Shown piece after piece: positions 62,296 to 64,000 of a stretch of 64,000 nt of DNA; within the stretch, counting starts at the first letter, position 1, and each line of letters starts with the position of its first letter. The stretch comes from an uncultured Collinsella sp. (lineage in GTDB: Bacteria > Actinomycetota > Coriobacteriia > Coriobacteriales > Coriobacteriaceae), in contig UQNU01000001.1 of the NCBI GenBank assembly GCA_900542555.1, positions 1 through 64,000 on the forward strand, in the 5' to 3' direction. The position numbers and the translations under genes were made by a program. The notes beneath the pieces were generated by a model. It saw only the letters and a program-made list of their open reading frames with translations. It was not told the DNA's origin and made no database searches.

Positions 62296-63129
62296 ATGGC
62301 AACCGCAACCAAGGACGTGTCCCTGAACAAGAAGGTCAGCCAGTTCTTCTGGCGCTCCTGGGCCATCCAGGCCTCTTGGAACTACGAGCGTCAGATGAAC
62401 ATGGGCTTCCTCTACGGCATGGTTCCCACGCTCGATCGCCTCTATCCGGATGAGTCCGACCCCAAGCAGCTCGCTGCTAAGAAAGAGGCTTACCACCGTC
62501 ACATGGCGTTCTACAACTGCACCCCGCAGACGAGCGCTTTCATCCTGGGCCTCTCCGCCTCCATGGAGGAGGAGTACGCCAAGGACCCCGAGAACTTCGA
62601 TCCCGATTCGATCAACGCGGTCAAGACCTCCCTCATGGGTCCGCTTTCCGGCATCGGTGACTCCTTCTTCCAGGGCACCATCCGCGTTATCGCCTTTGGT
62701 CTGGGCGTTCAGCTGGCTCAGCAGGGCTCCATCATGGGCCCGATCCTGGCCATGCTCATCTCCATCGTCCCCTCTGTGGTGATCACTTGGTTCGCAGCCA
62801 AGATGGGCTATCAGGGCGGCCACGAGTACCTGAGCAAGCTTCAGGGCGGCGACCTCATGGAGAAGCTCATGTATGTCTGCGGCATCGTGGGTCTTATGTC
62901 CGTGGGCGGCATGATCGCCACGCTGATCGGCGCCACCACCCCGCTGCAGTTCGCTGACGGCACCGTCGTTATCCAGGACATCCTGGATGGCATGATGCCC
63001 CAGATGATCTCCCTCGGCCTCACCGGCCTTATGTACTGGCTCATCAAGAAGAACGTCAACACCGGTTGGCTTCTTGTGATCGCCATTGTGGGCGGCATCG
63101 CCCTCTCCGCGGCCGGCATCCTGGCCTAG
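62296..63129 (+). CDS. Mannose-family PTS enzyme IID
   Basis: A 277-residue membrane partner of IIC. The conserved start block (FFWRSWAIQASWNYERQMNMGFLYGMVPTL) and MGPLSGIGDSFFQGTIR identify the family; C-terminal hydrophobic segments follow. The start is ATG 62296 with AAGGAGG upstream; an earlier in-frame start lies inside the IIC gene. A terminator-like hairpin and repeat R2 separate it from the next gene. Confidence 0.95.
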   Translation: MATATKDVSLNKKVSQFFWRSWAIQASWNYERQMNMGFLYGMVPTLDRLYPDESDPKQLAAKKEAYHRHMAFYNCTPQTSAFILGLSASMEEEYAKDPENFDPDSINAVKTSLMGPLSGIGDSFFQGTIRVIAFGLGVQLAQQGSIMGPILAMLISIVPSVVITWFAAKMGYQGGHEYLSKLQGGDLMEKLMYVCGIVGLMSVGGMIATLIGATTPLQFADGTVVIQDILDGMMPQMISLGLTGLMYWLIKKNVNTGWLLVIAIVGGIALSAAGILA

Positions 63130-63162
63130 TCGCGACCAAGCGTCTAACCGCTTTCCCCGGGG

Positions 63163-63193
63163 GCCTGCCTGGCATCCCATACCCCAGGCAGGC
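63163..63193 (+). terminator. Hairpin after PTS IID gene
   Basis: GCCTGCCTGG pairs perfectly with CCAGGCAGGC over 10 bp, followed by TTCC only, so termination is probably partial. Confidence 0.6.
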
Positions 63194-63205
63194 TTCCATC
63201 CCTAA

Positions 63206-63236
63206 ATGTGTCAAAGGGACAGTTCCCTTGTCACAT
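63206..63236. repeat. R2 palindromic repeat, second copy
   Basis: ATGTGTCAAAGGGAC and GTTCCCTTGTCACAT flank one base. It is the same element as at 3087-3117 with two mismatches, sited between the PTS and SIS-domain genes. Confidence 0.8.
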
Positions 63237-63326
63237 CCTCAACGGGCCGGCGACTCGGTCCAAATCACGGTAACCCTGCGTGCGTCCGGCAATGTGGCGC
63301 CGCAAAAATCGAAAGGAATGTGTCAG

Positions 63327-64000
63327 ATGTACGAGATCGACCTTAACCTCCCTAAGCAGATCGTCGCTGACGTCCTGTCCAACCACGAGATTCACAGCGT
63401 TGCCTTCGTCGGCTGCGGTGCTTCCATGTCCGACCTTTACCCCGCCAAGTACTTCCTGGCCAACAACACGGACAAGCTGAATGTTCAGATCTTCACCGCT
63501 AACGAGTTCAACTACGACACGCCTTCCTGGGTCAACGAGCACACCTTCGTGATCACCTGCTCCCTCGGTGGCTCCACGCCCGAGACCGTCGAGGCCAACA
63601 AGACCGCCAAGAAGCACAACTGCCCGGTCGTCTCCCTCACCAACAAGGCTGGCTCCGCTCTGACCGTCGACGCTGACTACGTCATCGTTCACGGCTTCCA
63701 CGCCAACTTCGCTGCCAAGTGCGAGAAGCCCGGCTACGCCATCGCTCTTGCTGTCGAGATCCTTCAGCAGACCGAGGGTTATGACCACTACGAGGACATG
63801 ATTACCGGCCTCACCAACGTCTTCGAGCTCTGCGAGAACGCCGCTCAGCACTGCAAGAAGCTCGCCAAGAAGTTCGCCGAGGACTTCAAGGACGACAAGA
63901 TGATCTACTTCATGGCTTCCGGTGCCTCCGAGAAGATGGCTTATTCTCACGCCGCCTTCCTGTTCACCGAGATGCAGTGGATCGACGCCGCCGCCTACAA
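63327..64000 (+). CDS. SIS-domain sugar-phosphate isomerase/deglycase, 3' truncated by window
   Basis: The first 224 codons of a cytoplasmic SIS-domain protein. VAFVGCGASMSDLYPAKYFL and VITCSLGGSTPETVEANKTAK are the phosphosugar-binding Ser/Thr loops. A second SIS half begins at IYFMASGASEKMAYSHAAFLF. ATG 63327 follows GAAAGGAA. This pattern fits the FrlB/GfrF group, which splits 6-phosphorylated fructosamines, and its place behind a mannose-family PTS matches known fructoselysine/glucoselysine loci. The PTS substrate could thus be an Amadori sugar. An AgaS- or GlmS-like isomerase is the alternative. Confidence 0.75.
   Translation, partial: MYEIDLNLPKQIVADVLSNHEIHSVAFVGCGASMSDLYPAKYFLANNTDKLNVQIFTANEFNYDTPSWVNEHTFVITCSLGGSTPETVEANKTAKKHNCPVVSLTNKAGSALTVDADYVIVHGFHANFAAKCEKPGYAIALAVEILQQTEGYDHYEDMITGLTNVFELCENAAQHCKKLAKKFAEDFKDDKMIYFMASGASEKMAYSHAAFLFTEMQWIDAAAY

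Overview
The window is GC-rich and densely coding, with short operons on both strands. The gene set (pyruvate formate-lyase fermentation, several PTS systems, aspartate-pathway amino-acid synthesis, a non-mevalonate isoprenoid enzyme, a large 2-hydroxyacyl-CoA dehydratase activator) and the many palindromic intergenic repeats suggest an anaerobic gut actinobacterium of the Coriobacteriia, most like Collinsella. That assignment is inference from content, not from a marker gene. Bases 1-44 are not genomic: they are an Illumina Nextera adapter, so the window begins at a raw contig end.

Layout. 45-6 kb (minus): truncated activator, TetR regulator, HAD phosphatase, amt-glnK ammonium module. 6-11 kb: CmpB-like membrane protein, HD protein, dxs, iron-dependent alcohol dehydrogenase. 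11-15.6 kb (plus): complete polar amino-acid ABC importer (lipoprotein, two permeases, ATPase) and a class-I amidotransferase-like peptidase. 15.6-18 kb (minus): Hpt protein and a GGDEF-REC-HD-GYP fusion. 18-25 kb: alpha/beta hydrolase, radical SAM protein, methionine aminopeptidase, D-2-hydroxyacid dehydrogenase, M18 aminopeptidase, phosphofructokinase. 25.5-31.2 kb (minus): response regulator, histidine kinase, ABC ATPase and FtsX-type permease in one module. 31-38 kb: ogt, then asd, lysC, thrC and thrB, the route from aspartate to threonine. 38-41 kb: engB, mtnN, pflA, degV. 41.5-47.2 kb (minus): LacI-controlled sucrose/fructoside operon. 47.5-50 kb (minus): pyruvate formate-lyase encoded as two separate proteins. 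50-52.3 kb: KdgT-type transporter and an SDR. 52.6-57.3 kb (plus): MarR regulator with a heterodimeric ABC exporter. 57.8-60.3 kb: DAHP synthase, EamA transporter. 60.5-64 kb (plus): mannose-family PTS followed by a SIS-domain protein cut by the window end.

Three things stand out. First, the glycyl-radical domain of pyruvate formate-lyase is a separate 83-residue gene with its own ribosome binding site, downstream of a 683-residue catalytic subunit. Second, intergenic regions carry repeated, strongly base-paired elements. Two copies (22053-22195 and 58874-59017) share one architecture and differ by compensatory changes in several stems. A second family (25040-25160, 32232-32361, 37691-37817, with relatives at 47.3-47.6 kb and perhaps 36.66-36.77 kb) has 28-bp outer stems, a conserved internal loop and an inner stem; two sites also have a further outermost stem that contains the upstream gene's stop codon. 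Third, a 35-42 bp repeat occurs five times, twice supplying a stop codon. No tRNA, rRNA, CRISPR array, transposase gene or phage gene was seen.
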